A DNA stretch of 64,000 nt from contig JADILM010000011.1 of the NCBI GenBank assembly GCA_016617785.1, positions 496,001-560,000 on the forward strand, in the 5' to 3' direction. This document shows positions 39,268 through 51,400 of this stretch, one piece after another; positions within the stretch are counted from its first letter, which is position 1; every line of letters starts with the position of its first letter. The translations under genes were made by a program, and so were the position numbers. The notes beneath the pieces were generated by a model. It did no database searches, was not told where the DNA came from, and worked only from the letters and a program-made list of their open reading frames with translations. This DNA comes from Sporobolomyces roseus. Taxonomy: Eukaryota; Basidiomycota; Microbotryomycetes; Sporidiobolales; Sporidiobolaceae.

Positions 39268-40901
39268 ATGACTCCAAGACACTCGTTAGATAGCTCCGAG
39301 ATGTCAGGAAACTATACAGGTGAGCCTCATTCGGACTCTCCCTTTCCCTCTCCTTACTTCTCTGATGTCACTGGTCGCTTTCTCAAAGGACCACTCAATT
39401 CGTTACGACGACCAGAGCTACAAAAGCTCATTCAAGATATGGACATCACTGGTCTCCCCAATCGTTACCTCTCCAAGTACGAACTAGTAGAACTAGTTCG
39501 AGCGGAGTTAAAGTCGAGTCCATCGAAGAGGAGAGATGAACGATTCATCGACTTGTGGAGTCACATGCCGGAATCGAGGATGAATCAAAGGGAATTAGCG
39601 AGGTTGGTACAAGAGAATGGAGTGATCGAGGATCCATTATTGAAAGCGGGAGAGGAGCACGTCGTAGATCAATCCGCTTTCGATCACCACCAACACAAAT
39701 CCCTCGAGGAATTGTACAACCCGGAACGATCAGCGAGTGTCGAACAAGGAGGAGGAGGAGGACAAGGCGAGAGCAGTAGGAGCGAGAGTAGGAGTAGGAG
39801 TCAATCTCAAGCACCTTTCGAAAACGATGGATCAGTACTTCCCTCCCTCCGAGAAGCTATGATGCACCCCCATATCTTCGAGACACTCCTCAACTCTCAT
39901 CCTGTCGAAGGAGCACAGGAAATCCTCCACACGGCAATCGATCACGCTCAAAACGGTTTCGAACAAGCCGTCGAACAATACGACAACTTGGCCGAACAGA
40001 ACCAACTCGCTCTCGTCCCCACCTCTCGCTCCCTCCGTCGAAAAGCATCGAGATCACTCCAATTAGTTACGAAGAAATCGGGACACAACTTGCGAGTTGT
40101 AGCGAGGGGTAGTGTCGCGGTAGTCGCCGAGGCACAGTGGAGATTGAGTTCGAGTTGGATCTTGATCCTCGGAATCTTGGCTACTGAATTCTTATGGATC
40201 GGTTACGAAGCTTTACCCTGGATCGAATACGTGCGTCTTTCCAATTCTCTCTCCTTTCCTTCTTTTTCTCTCCCACTAACTCTCAAATTCGTACTCTCTA
40301 GACTTTCGGTCCTTACCCTTCCCTCTTCCTCCCAGATGTCCCTTACATCTCTCTCCAAATCCCCGCACTCCACCTCCTCTTACACCCCTTATTCACCCTA
40401 GCCCTCCTCCGATACTCGTTTCAAACGCTCTTGATCCCACTCCTAATCTCCTTGATCTTCGCTTTCCCCTCCCAGACCTCCTCCTCCTCCTCCTCCTCCT
40501 CCTCTGAAGATCAACCTCGTCGTCGTCAACGCAAGAGATTGAATCCACCTTCACCCCTAATCTTCACTCTAACTCGTCTTTCAATCGCTTTGTTAAACGG
40601 TTACCTCCTCCCCTCTTCCCAATCTCCAACTCAACAAATCCATGAAATCGCTTCCCATTCTCGATTAGCCTTGAGCAAGACTCTGAGGAATATCTTACAC
40701 GAAGCATCAGTGACTGGATTGGCACCTGGATTGACTGGGTACGCGTCGTGGGGATGGAGGGAGACTATTGGGGGGATCGCTGGGAGGGGTGGAGGGGAAA
40801 GGAAGTGGGCTGTAGAACAGGCTGTAGAGGGACTTTGGGGAGTTGTTGGGTTGGGAATGGGAGTGGGTGCGGTCGTTAGCGCTGTTGAATCGAGGAGATG
40901 A
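39268..40901 (+). CDS. Unknown multi-pass membrane protein with SAP-like N-terminal motif
   Basis: 520 codons with only the clear intron (40231-40301) removed. A second probable intron at 39320-39388 (GTGAGC...CAAAG, 69 bp, in frame) would shorten it to about 497 aa and join NYTG to PLNSLRRPELQKL. Residues after that resemble a SAP/HeH fold (LRRPELQKLIQDMDITGLP...SKYELVELVRAEL). The central part is a charged Ser/Arg segment. From about residue 280 there are hydrophobic segments: SSWILILGILATEFLWIGYEAL, a stretch after FGPYPSLFLPDVPYI, and LLIPLLISLIFAF; a Ser run follows, then a Gly-rich C-terminus. I do not recognise the family. The SAP-like region plus TM segments recalls inner-nuclear-membrane HeH proteins, but that is speculative. 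Confidence 0.7.
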
Positions 40902-41262
40902 GGGCCTGGTCGGAGGTCAGGAACTGGCAAGGGTTGGAGACTCGATCATGATGATATACCCCCAAGCTTGAAACAAACGATCAACTTTTACGAACAAAAA
41001 TACTACTCTCTACTTTACATTATTATTCACTCTCTACTCTCTCTCTCTGTCCTTAGTTCTGTTTCAGTGAAATCCGGAAGTTGTACATTCTGTTGATCCT
41101 AAGATAGTGTCTGATCTCGCTGGCAGTTTGCGCTGCGTTGACTCATCAATTCCGCTCTTTTGGCAAGGAACCTCTTTGCGAAATTCTCGATAAAAAACAG
41201 TCGAACTTTTGACTTCTTCACGATCAACCTCGACACGGCCTCGACAACACGAAACAGGTACT
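40902..41262. other. intergenic between tandem genes
   Basis: 361 bp with a CT-rich tract around 41010-41055. It should hold the 3' UTR of the membrane-protein gene and the promoter of the PTPS-like gene. No other feature seen. Confidence 0.5.
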
Positions 41263-42047
41263 ATGCAAGTAGACGAGCCATTCTCTCCGCCTCCCACTCA
41301 CGCCAGTCAGCAAGAATCGAATCCCTCAACTTTTACATCTTCATCGACTTCTCTCCCTCTTCCTTCGGTCTCTGTACCAGCGATATCACCTTCTTATTCC
41401 TCTCAAGACTCGGTTCCACTAGTCACCATCACTTTGAGCTGTAAAGGTGCGAATTCATTTTCACTTTCATCTACCCGATTGAAACTGATGAAGGCAGGAG
41501 AAGGTTGTACAGTCCAAGCAGTACATCGATTATGGAGTACGCATCTTACGGAAGAGCAGAATCTACGAAACTATGGAGATTCGATCAATCTTCACGGTCA
41601 CTCTATTTTATTCTTCGTAACTTTCGCAGGACCTCTCTGTCCAAAAACGTGAGCGTTCCCTCTCCTTCCCGCCCTCACGATACTAACCAGCTTGGAGTGA
41701 TTAGTGGTCAAATAAAGGGTCTCGATTTGTTGGAGGAAGTCCTCACTTTGTCACTTGGAGAACCTCTCAATCACAAGAACCTCGATAAAGACATCTCTTA
41801 CTTCGTGTCGCGACCTTCTACAATCGAAAACTTGTGTTTGTTTGCATGGAGGAACGTCGGAGTCGTCATGAGACCTCACAAGGGCGTGAAAGTAATGAAA
41901 GTAGAGGTGGAGAGTCAAGCTTGTTGCAGAAATGAATGGAGTCGAGGTGTGGAGAAAGTCAGGGTTTCGTATTCAGGCGAGTGCACTCTCTCACTCTCCA
42001 ATCAAAGCCGAATAACCGGGGAACTGATTGGGAGGAGCGAGACGTGA
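41263..42047 (+). CDS. 6-pyruvoyl-tetrahydropterin synthase-like protein, catalytic residues altered
   Basis: 225-aa protein of the PTPS/QueD fold. Introns 41447-41497 and 41649-41704 (acceptor GATTAG, with TACTAAC upstream). The zinc ligands are conserved: His in QAVHRLWS and both His of LHGHS. Conserved surroundings: TEEQNLRNYG, VTFAG, TGQIKGLDLLEEVL, KNLDKDISYF, STIENLCLFAWRNV, and a Glu in VEVES. However, the usual GKC of the catalytic Cys is GDS (YGDSINLHGHS), and LDHKNLD is LNHKNLD, so the Cys and Asp of the Cys-Asp-His triad are both replaced. An N-terminal extension of about 45 residues is Ser/Pro-rich. True PTPS makes 6-pyruvoyl-tetrahydropterin from dihydroneopterin triphosphate; this copy may be inactive or do something else. 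Confidence 0.75.
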
Positions 42048-42208
42048 TCATTAGGTGAGAAAACGAATTTACAATCCTGAATCGTCGTCAATTCTTCCTT
42101 TTACTATCCTATATCCACAATCGACGATATCTATACCCCATCCATTACCTGATACCCCACCCTTCATCTCGACGCTATTCTCAATCGATGCCTATTTCCC
42201 CATCCCCT

Positions 42209-44720
42209 CTATAAAACACTTTCCTTTAATTTCCTCCTCAACGTACCCCAAAGACTCTCCCACCCATTCCCACTCATCCTCGAATCAAAACCTTTCGTCC
42301 ACTCTCCCTCGATCCTAACCTCTCCCTTCTCCTCATCCACGACGACTTTAAACTCTGCCTCCAATAAAGGCATAGCATCCCTCTCTTCCTCGACACACTC
42401 ATCCTCTCCCAAATTATGCATGAATCCCATCACACCATTCATTCCACCTCCACCTAGATCCAATTTAGGTCCATAAAGGGACATCCCAATTCCTCCTTTA
42501 CGTTCACCTCTAGGATTAGGTTTCGTTGTTGTATCAGTACTACCACCGGCTCGACGAGCAGATCTTGTCCAAGAAGCTTTTGAGGCGGAAAGAGAAACGT
42601 GAATTGAAGTTGTTGAAGAGGGTTCGATTCGAGTAGTGACGGCTTCTCCCAAGTTTGAGAAGAGGTTCTTTTCGACGAGTGTTTCGAGGGAGGAGGAATC
42701 ACGAGGGAATGACGATGGCAAGGGAACGCTAGAGAATTGAATCCCTTGAAACTGAGGCAGGTACTTCTTTATGCTTGGATCGGAGGGAGGGAGAATACAC
42801 TATGATCGGGAAAGGGGAGGGCGTGACGTGAGTGCAAAGGTAGGAGGAGGGAAAAGGGAGGAGAAAAGGAAAAAGACTTACAGATGTAATACGGTCGTTA
42901 CCGAGTGACCAAGTTAGGATCCATCTTCGAGTTTGACCAGAGTTCGGAAGGAGGTGAAGGTGATAATTCGAGATCTGTTTTCCTTGTTTTTCAGTTCAAC
43001 CTTCGAGAGTCCCTCAAAAGAGAGAGAGAGAGAGAGTAAAGATTGTACACGTACTCGATAAGATCTTAGTTGAGCTACGAGAGGTGCGATTGAACTAAAT
43101 TTCCCAATCAAACTAGTAAACCATCTGTGCGACAAGCCGGAACGAAGAGCGTCAGAGCTTGTCAAGCCTCCCATCGGTTCGTAGGAGTGAATCTTGACGC
43201 ACCTCACTCTCGCGCTTCCAACATCCAAAGATTCCCTAATTATTTTCTTGACAAACTTTACTTCACCTCCTTTACAAATCAATTCGTTTTGACTAGCTGT
43301 GCAGACCTACACAACAAATCGGGGAACATTGAGCGAGAGAGACAGGAGACAGGAGAAGGGAGGAGAAGGGAGGAGGACGTACGGCGAAAGGTTCGAGCTC
43401 TTTCTGTTTCGCGCTCTTCTCCATCTCGGCTCGAGACGAATAGAAGGGTGGATTAACCATGACGAAATCGATACTGCGATATACAAAGAGGTTTCAGAAG
43501 GAGATGCGAAGGAAGAGAGAGAAAGAGAGAGAGAGAGAGAAACTCACACTTCATCTTCTTGTAAAGCTCTTTCCAAGATCGCTTCAGAAATCAATTCCCA
43601 TTCATCCTCATCCTCATCCTCATCCTCATCCTCATCCTCATCCTCATCCTCATCCTCATCCTCATCATCTATAGCCGACCAATCGTAATCAGTCCAATGA
43701 CAAACTCGGATCATAATCTCCTTCATTTTTTAAAGACTCACCTTCCTCTTCCTCTTCATCCTCTTCATCACTATCCACTTCTGGTCCATCCGCCTCAACA
43801 ACATTCACCCGATTCCCCAATCCATTCATCTCAACGTTCCTTCTCGCACTCTCCAAACTATCTGGGTCCAATTCACTCCCAATCAATCCAAACCTCACTC
43901 TCCCATCCTCTCCAACACACGGTAACTCTTCAGGTTTCAGTTTGAGCCCTTCGATTAACCTCGCGAGTAAAAGAGGATAGATAGCTGATGCACCAGTACC
44001 ACTACGAAGAATCAGAAACGATAGAGATTAGTCAGTATGGGCAAGAGAGAGGAAGGAGAGATCAGAGAGGGTTTTTTACATGTCTAGACCGATGAGACGG
44101 GAATGAGTCATTCCTCCATAGGGGTCAGGCGAGGTTAATGGGAAAGTTAGGATCGAGAGTTTCAAGACCCATAAAGAGTATTCCAATCTATATATCGTTC
44201 ACGAAAGGGGGGGTTTTCAGCTTAAGCCGAAAGAGAGAGAGAGAAACAGGATGGGGTATCGTACCGGTTGGGAACCTGAAAATGAGAAAGTGGGAGTCAG
44301 TGAGAGAGAGAAAAGAGGAAGAGAGAGAGAGAAAGACGAAACGGTAGGACATAAACGATCTTTTGGTAATTCCAGTTTGAGGTTGAAATCTCGTTGTAAT
44401 AATGCATTCGTCAATGCTCTGTAGATCAAGCCGTTCATTCGATGTCAGGCTCCATCTCTTTGCGAAATCGTACGAAAGAGTTCTGTCTACCTAACGGATT
44501 TTTCATCCTTCCAATCAATCGTGTACCCTTGCCCTGTACTAATTAAACTAACTCCCGATTCACTTCCACCGCGTCAGTCGACCTTATTTCGGGGAAGAGA
44601 GGGAGGGGAAGTTCACAAAGGCGCGAATTGAGGTATAGCCTTTGCTAGGGTGTCGAAATCTGGTGGTGATTCATAAGGATTCTTGAGTTGATCTAATAGG
44701 ATCGAAGAGGACGCGATCAT
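42209..44720 (-). CDS. METTL16-like RNA N6-adenosine methyltransferase
   Basis: Class I SAM methyltransferase of the METTL16/YbiN (DUF890) family, which methylates A43 of U6 snRNA and some hairpins. 558 aa. Motifs: PPDFDTLAK at the N-terminus, IDWKDEKSVRALTNALLQRDF, LCPTVPNRLEYSLWV, SAM motif IGLDIGTGASAIYPLL, GSELDPDSLESARRNVEMN, catalytic NPPF in MVNPPFYSS, VCTASQNEL, WFTSLIGKFSS, and SGQTRRWILTWS. Introns: 44539-44616, 44419-44490, 44276-44342, 44188-44264, 44002-44079, 43669-43741, 43474-43547, 43307-43382, 43125-43202, 42975-43054, 42800-42881. Exon 4 is 11 nt (44265-44275) and supplies most of VPNR. An Asp/Glu run from a hexanucleotide repeat sits between the SAM site and NPPF. The C-terminal roughly 200 residues look poorly conserved. 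Confidence 0.9.
43602..43667. repeat. hexanucleotide microsatellite coding an acidic run in METTL16
   Basis: About eleven tandem copies of TCATCC (minus: GGATGA), read as alternating Asp-Glu codons. The array starts right at the 3' splice site of the intron 43669-43741, so the exon 43548-43668 opens with the repeat. Confidence 0.95.
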
Positions 44721-44856
44721 GTTAATCTGAGAGGGGAAAGGGACCCTGGGAAGTGAAAAGGTGCAACAGATGAGATCTAGTTTCAAATCTGTTACACTCC
44801 GACTAGACTACCCAAAGGATCAGCCTTGATCATACGATTCACAAAGAAGGCTGAGG
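44721..44856. promoter_or_regulatory. short shared promoter, METTL16 / MAPK phosphatase
   Basis: Only 136 bp separate the divergent start codons at 44720 and 44857, so the two genes must share core promoter DNA or have very short 5' leaders. No specific factor site is recognised. Confidence 0.5.
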
Positions 44857-47800
44857 ATGAACTCTCACGAGATAGAGGATCCACCAGCTGCACCGTTCCA
44901 AGATACTACTAGAAGGGAGCCCATTTCATCAACACCACTCAACAACACGACTAGCCTAGACACTAAGGATCCTATATGGTCAATTAAAGCTATAGAGAAT
45001 AGTAGGGTAGAGCAATCAAGGGAGACTAGGGACGAACAAGTCGAGGTTCGGTCGCGCTCTCCTTCAATCCCCTCTACTCGGCTCAACCCATCTTCCCTCC
45101 CACTCTCAAACAATATTTCATTCAATTCCTCGTTCGAGAAAGGTAAGTCTCGCTCAACATTCCTAACACCTCGGTACTCTCTAAATCTCCCAATACCCCT
45201 TCCTTCCCTTCTTTCCAATTCCTCTCCCTTCTCTTCCCTCTCCCTTTCCTTGCCTCTCTTACTGACTCCCTCTTCTGCTTTCCTCTCTTCCTCCCCCGAA
45301 AACGCACTCCACACGAAAAAATCAAATGCTTTGTCTCGCGACATTCCTTTTCCCCCTCTCACCCACAGATCCCAGAATATTCCGCCAATACCCCTCACGT
45401 GCTTCAGAGCAAGAAGAGGATTCGGGTGCGAGGATGACGAGGAGTGCTAGACCCATCGAAAGGGACGAACAATGTCGACTTCCTTTCTCAAACAACTCGA
45501 ATTCAAACTCTTCAAGGGGAGGAGGAGGAATGGTCGTTCCACAAGAAGTAATCTCGGACCTCGCTCCTCCTAGGAAGCAAGAGGAGGAAGTAGTTGGGAA
45601 CGAAAGGCAAGGAGAAAGAAGGAAGAGGGGAAGAAGGAAAGCTAGTCCTGTTGAACCTTGGGAATTGGTTGGATTACTAGAAAGACAAGGGAAAGACGGA
45701 GTGTTGGTGATTGATACGAGATGTTTGAACGCTTTTCTTGGTGAGGAAGGAAGAATCAAGGGATCAATGTACGTCGCTTTTCCTACTTCACCATTCGGAT
45801 TGAAAGGCTGATGTGGTAGAAGTGATCGTACAGTAATGTCGCATTCCCAAGTTTATTATGCAAGAGGTTGTCAAAACTTGGATCATCAGTCGGAGGAGGG
45901 TGTAGTAAGGAGGGATTGGAAAAGTTTAGTCTCGAACCCTTCATTACTACTTCATTGGGGAAATCACTTTATTCGACTAGACACGAATCGACGTTGAGTC
46001 GTAGTAGTGGTGGCAAGGAATTAGTCATTGTCGATGATAAGATGCATGAGCGTTCTCAAGGGGGTTTGAATCCTGGATTAGTTCTATTGGGGGTATTGGA
46101 GAAGAAGAGCGAGTTGGAACACGAGGAGGGACAAGGTGAAGAGAAAGGGAAAGAGGGTGGAGGATTGTGGTATTTGGATCGAGCGTTGGGAGAGGCTGCG
46201 AAGGGAGAAGAGAAGTTGAGGAAATGGGTCGTTTGGGGTGAGAATCAGGATGAAACGAATCAGGACGAGGACGAGGAGAGGGAAACACGAGTTCATTTAC
46301 ACCCTCAAACTCGAACGAAACCAACTCTTGATCCAATCATCGCTTCGCCTTCACCACCATTCGCTTCCTCTTCTTCTCAATGCGCCTCACCGACAATCTA
46401 TTCACCTCATCAACGATCGCTCGCGTCGGACTTCCCTCCAGCAGCACCATCATCGTCGATATCGAATTCTTCCAACGTCGCTCGTCAACTCCCAAAACTG
46501 AAAAGAATCGATACTTCTGAAAACCTTTTAGGAGCACATTCTCGACCTGGTGTCTCTTCAGCAACCATCACGAACTCTCATCACAACATTCTTGTTTCCT
46601 CTATTCCTCCCGTCCTCCCGACCGTAGTAGCACAAGGAAATCGGAAATCTCCTCCACCACGACTCAACCTGAACCTCCTCAATATCACCGATAGTCCCTC
46701 TGACTCCTCGTCGTCAAACGGTATGAGTTTACAAGAGATGTGTCATTCACAATCGAAATCCCCGCCAGCTAAGGCGACTCGGTTTGGAGAAGCAGAACTC
46801 GTCCTCCCTTCCTCACCTTCTTCCCTTCCTGCCTCGAACCCTCTTTCACCATCACTAGAAGATCCCGATTCCCCACCTCCTTTCGAACCTTCTACGATCC
46901 TCCCCTCCTTCCTCTACCTCGGTCAAGAACCCCTCCGCCCCTCCGACCTCGCCCAGTTGAGAGAGCTAGGAATCAACGAGATCTTGAACCTCGCCGTAGA
47001 GTGCCCAGATAAGGATGGGAGGTTGGAGAAGGAGTTTGAAAAGTATTGGTGGGAACCTATGAGGGATTCCGTTGAAGAATTGGGAGTTCAAAATGTTTTG
47101 ATTAGGTGTTGTAGGATTCTTAGTAAGTTATTTCTCTCTCTCTCTCTCTCTTTTACCTTTATTCTTTGGGGGAAGTAGAGCTGATTAGGGTTTGTGAGTT
47201 GAGTGGAAATTAGATGAAGCGAGATTGAGGGATAAAAAAGTTTATGTTCATTGTAGAGCTGGGAAAAGTCGTTCAGTAACGATCGTTTTAGGTTATTTAC
47301 TTGATCAGTACGTTTTTCGCTGCCTCGCCTCTCTTTCTCTCTCCTCGAATTAAAAGAAAAAGAGGCTGATATGCTGTGGTATATGTCCGAATCGACAGAA
47401 TGGGTTGGAGTTTGAAAAGAGCTTATCAATACGTTCAAGAACGAAGGGAAGGGATCTCACCCAGTACGTCAACAGTTCTCTTTTCATAAGCACACGTAAA
47501 AAGCACATCTTTGCTTATATGCCAAAAACCTGTATGTACAGACTTGGGGTTCATGGCTGAACTAATGACTTTCGAAGAACTCCTTCGAAACCCTTCCCAC
47601 GCCTCCAATCTCGCCCATTCCTCTTCTTCTTCTTCCTCTCCTTCCCTCAACTCACTCCAGCGCTCCCATTCCGCCACAACCTCAGTAACCATTTCTTCTC
47701 TCCTGCCAACTCCAACGAGCGAACTCAAGCCTATTCTCCCTTTACCTGGATTCATGAGGTTCAACTCTGATTTAGGTCCGAGGGTTATTCCGAATGAGAG

Positions 47801-48043
47801 TGAGGAGGTGGTAGGAGGCGCGAAGGTTTGGATGGGGACTAGTAGAGCTGTTAGAGCGATTATTGGAGGTGAGGATGGGGGAGGGGAATGGCGAGATGGT
47901 GGTGGGAAGAATACAGGAGAATTGGAGGCTAGGTATGTGGTACTTCGTCGTCAGATACGCTCTATGTGACTGTGAGCTGATTTGCTGCTTGAAACCTCTA
48001 CAGAACGAGTCTCGAAAATTCACCCATCGCTTCATGCGGTTAA
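44857..48043 (+). CDS. Dual-specificity (MAP kinase) phosphatase with rhodanese-like domain
   Basis: 854 aa. Rhodanese/CDC25-like domain at about residues 200-330: LVIDTRCLNAFLGEEGRIKGSINVAFPSLLCKRL; the catalytic Cys position of the rhodanese is not preserved (VDDKMHE), as usual in MAPK phosphatases, where this domain binds the kinase. A long Ser/Pro linker follows. The DSP domain starts near ILPSFLYLGQEPL; active-site signature VHCRAGKSRS has the nucleophilic Cys and Arg (about residues 670-680); general acid Asp probably in EPMRDSVEE. Introns: 45143-45368, 45769-45833, 47123-47213, 47308-47398, 47464-47541, 47933-48003. The first intron (226 bp) is CT-rich. Likely role: down-regulation of pheromone or stress MAP kinases, like Msg5 or U. 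maydis Rok1. Confidence 0.88.
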
Positions 48044-48439
48044 TCCATCCCCCCTTCTCTTCCTCAGACCTGTCTCTTCCGTTCTCTCGTGACTTGTCTC
48101 ATTCGTTTGATTCTGTCGTTCTCATTTTTCCCCCATTTGTTTCTCACTATTATTATGCATTTTTTCCTTACCTGCTCTCTTCCTTCCTTCCTTCCTTCCT
48201 TCCTTCGCTACCTCTACTGTTGTTCCCTTATTCTTTTGTTCATTCCCTTGTTGTATCTTTGCATCTGATTCAGAATTCAAACAGACACTTTCACTACAGA
48301 ATTGAACTTGATGTGCGAGAATCTCGCTCTTTCGATTCTTCACTTTTCACTCTTCACAATCTTGACTCATCATTCGCCAATTCGATTCAAACTCTAGCTC
48401 AAGTGTACATACGGGAGGCCCCATTCAAAGTAGGAGCAA
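48044..48439. other. intergenic between tandem genes, with TTCC microsatellite
   Basis: 396 bp, very T- and C-rich. It contains a run of about six TTCC units at 48181-48205. It presumably serves as 3' UTR of the phosphatase gene and promoter of the SEA4-like gene. Confidence 0.6.
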
Positions 48440-51400
48440 ATGTCTTCTCAGCAGAGGGGTAAAGTGATTTGGAAAGGGCATCAAGTTCTAGTTGGAGGAT
48501 CAGCAGAGTTGCGCCTCTATCAGCACCAGGTGAGTCACCAATGAGTTCCGAGTCACTTGTAGAGTATCATTGAGCGCCCCGAATTGCTGTGTACAAAGGA
48601 TTCCAACCCCACCTCTCAACCTTCATCTCTTTTCGAACCTCTCTCAACGGTGACAGAGTTACCTGGACTACGAACCTTTGATTGGTATCCTCATTCACAA
48701 CATAATATCGTAGCAGCGGGACTTAGTACGGGAAAGTGTCTCTTGGTGAAGTTGGGTTCATCCAATCAGTCTTCAAGTCGAGATGTAGTTCAGATCAATG
48801 GTAATGCTCAACGTCTCTCTCCTACAATCAGACGTGAGAATCGTACTGATAGTGAGTGTATATGGAGCCCAGTTCGACATTCGAGACCGATTACCGTTAC
48901 CTCGTTCTCCTCTTGTCAACCTGGACTACTAGCTGTCGGACTCGAAAAAGGTCGAGGAGAATCGCTGCTCGTCTACGATATCAACGCAACAGCACGAGCA
49001 TTCGAAGGAGGAGGAGCAGGAGGAGCGACCCCTTCCATCAGCCCAAACCAATCACGAGGCTTCTCCCTCCATCGCGAAACCTCTCAAACTGGTCATTCAC
49101 GAGGTCGTGCAAACTCTCCAGCTTCTCAACACTTCGATCCTCATCCTCTACTATCATTCGGCTCTTCCGAAGTCATTAATACCGCTACTTTCCTTTCGAC
49201 TGTTCCTCCGAATGGCGGCGCTTCCCCTTCCTCTACCTCTCCTCTCTTGGCAGCAACGATGGCAAACAAATGGTTAAGGATCTATGACCTTCGATCTCCA
49301 GCTCAATCCCATCCTGCAACTACTGTCGCTAGCTGGTCAACCCGAAGCGTTTACGGAATCTCACCGAATCCGTTCAATTCTCAACAGTTCTTGACTCATG
49401 GTGGAGATCACGATGGAGTAGTCAAGATGTGGGATCTACGAAAACCTATGGATCCTTTACTATCCTTCTCTGAAGCTGATGCAGGAGCAGTCCCAGCATA
49501 TTCAACGAGACGATCTCCGAGTGCCGTCAAACCATTGGCAGAAATCAATTGGTGTTCTCAACGAAGAGGGGTTGTGGGTACACTCGAGAAGGATTCGAGC
49601 ACGGTCAGGGTGTGGAACTTGGTAGATGGACCCGGGCCTCGATTGATGGGAGAACATCAACAAGCTCAAGGGGAGATGGAGGCGAGTTTGAGTGAGATGA
49701 CAATGGATGGTAGGAGGCCTGACTGGGAGAGGAATGACGAGAGGGAGAGTTATATGAGGATGCCAATCGTTTTAGAAGATCGACGTTGTAAGCTGGGTTC
49801 TCGCTCACCCTCAACGTTTCCCTGATGCTTGATCTTAATGGTATTGATCTTGAACAGCACAAGCATTCAATCAACCTTTATCCTCCTTCGCTTTCGCACC
49901 GACTCCGAACCCATCTTCACCAATCCGCATCGTAGGATTATCTCGAGATTCCTCAGGACCAGGTTCGACCGGTCACAAACTCGAAATGATTTCTTTCCCT
50001 CTCCCACCTCATTTCGATTTCCTCGAACGAGGTCTCCTCTCCTCCTCCTGCAACTCGCTCTCCCATTTTCAACAATATCATATCTCGACCGATTCGAACG
50101 AGAACGATCACACGGACGACGAAGACCTCGCAATCACTTCGACTCCTCATCTCACTCTGAATGGATCACCTCCTCCTTCACCTCGTAGTTTGCCTCGAAA
50201 CGATAATTCGAGAGGAAGAGGCCTTACACTCTCAACTCAAGCTCTGGGTCAGCAGATCGATCGAAACGCAACACCGAGACCGACAAGTCAGCTTCAAAGG
50301 TTACCGAGTACTGATCTACCTGGAGATCTCGACGGTGGAGATACGGACAACAATGCGTTGGCTGAAGACATGTCGGTGCTGTTGAGACTGAGAGTCTCGA
50401 GTGGTTACGGAGCGGATGCGCACAAGAACGTCGGACTCTGCGAAGCTTCACTCGCTGAGTTCTGGAGATGGATTGGACGTGAGTTCACATGGTAGCTCTA
50501 GACAGCGCAGATCGAATGACTGACTACTGCTCTATCCTCGACCTCACAGGCGCTCAAGCTCTCTCCGGCAATTCTTGTTTGAACGACTACGATTTCCGAT
50601 ATCGAGGAGTACTACGAATCCTTCACGGTTTCCCTCTCTCTTCCGGCGCGTCAGGGTACTCGACTCCTCGTTCCTCAGGCAACGATCGACATTCTCGACC
50701 CGGTTCATCTCGTTCCCATCGAAGACCAGACGATTCTTACCTCAAAACGTCGGCGTACGATACTGCTTGCGCTCAGTTGGTCGTCAGGAGGAAGTTGGAA
50801 CATGTGTTTGCGATCTCGTCGAGTAGCTTCAAGGATCAGAGGAAATTGGCACTGCAGGTTTGTGGAACAGAGTGGGAATTACCTTGGATGAGCGTTTGCT
50901 CAGAGTCAGTTCGGATCTCTCTTTCTCTTCTCCTCTCGGAGTACTGCTGATAATAAGGGGCTCCTTCGACAGCTTTGAGAAATCGGGAGAATACGAATTG
51001 GCAGCGAAACATGCGTTCTTCTCGGGTCAACTCGAGAAGAGTATGAACTATCTCCGACTCTGCAAAGGTGAGCTTGTCCCATTCTCTCTGCCACGTCTGT
51101 GCACACTCACCTTTCTCGCTATACTTCAATAGATCGTGAACTTCGGATGCTCGCTCCAATCCTCGCCGCCTACCTTTCCCAACGAAACTCTTCTTCAGGA
51201 GGAGGATCCGAGTCGACCTATGCCGAACTTTGTCAATCGCTCAGTCTGTCAACCGATATCGATGTACCGTGGGTGAGGGCGTTGTTTGCGTTTCTCGCGA
51301 GTGGTGAATGGAGGGAAGTTGGGAATGAGATGGGTTTACCGTTGAGGGATCGAGTCGCTGTCGCTTTGCGGTGAGCGAGATCTTCACTCTAGTTATTCTC

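Noticed and set aside
42605..42640. tRNA B-box-like GGTTCGATTC sequences (here and a few other places)
   Set aside because: They sit in coding sequence, lack a matching A box and cannot fold into a cloverleaf; no tRNA called.
43602..43667. CRISPR-like or satellite array
   Set aside because: Uninterrupted 6-bp microsatellite without spacers, inside a eukaryotic exon.
43459..43690. Poly(Ser) and poly(His-Pro) frames over the hexanucleotide repeat
   Set aside because: These are the other reading frames of the METTL16 Asp-Glu repeat, not separate genes.
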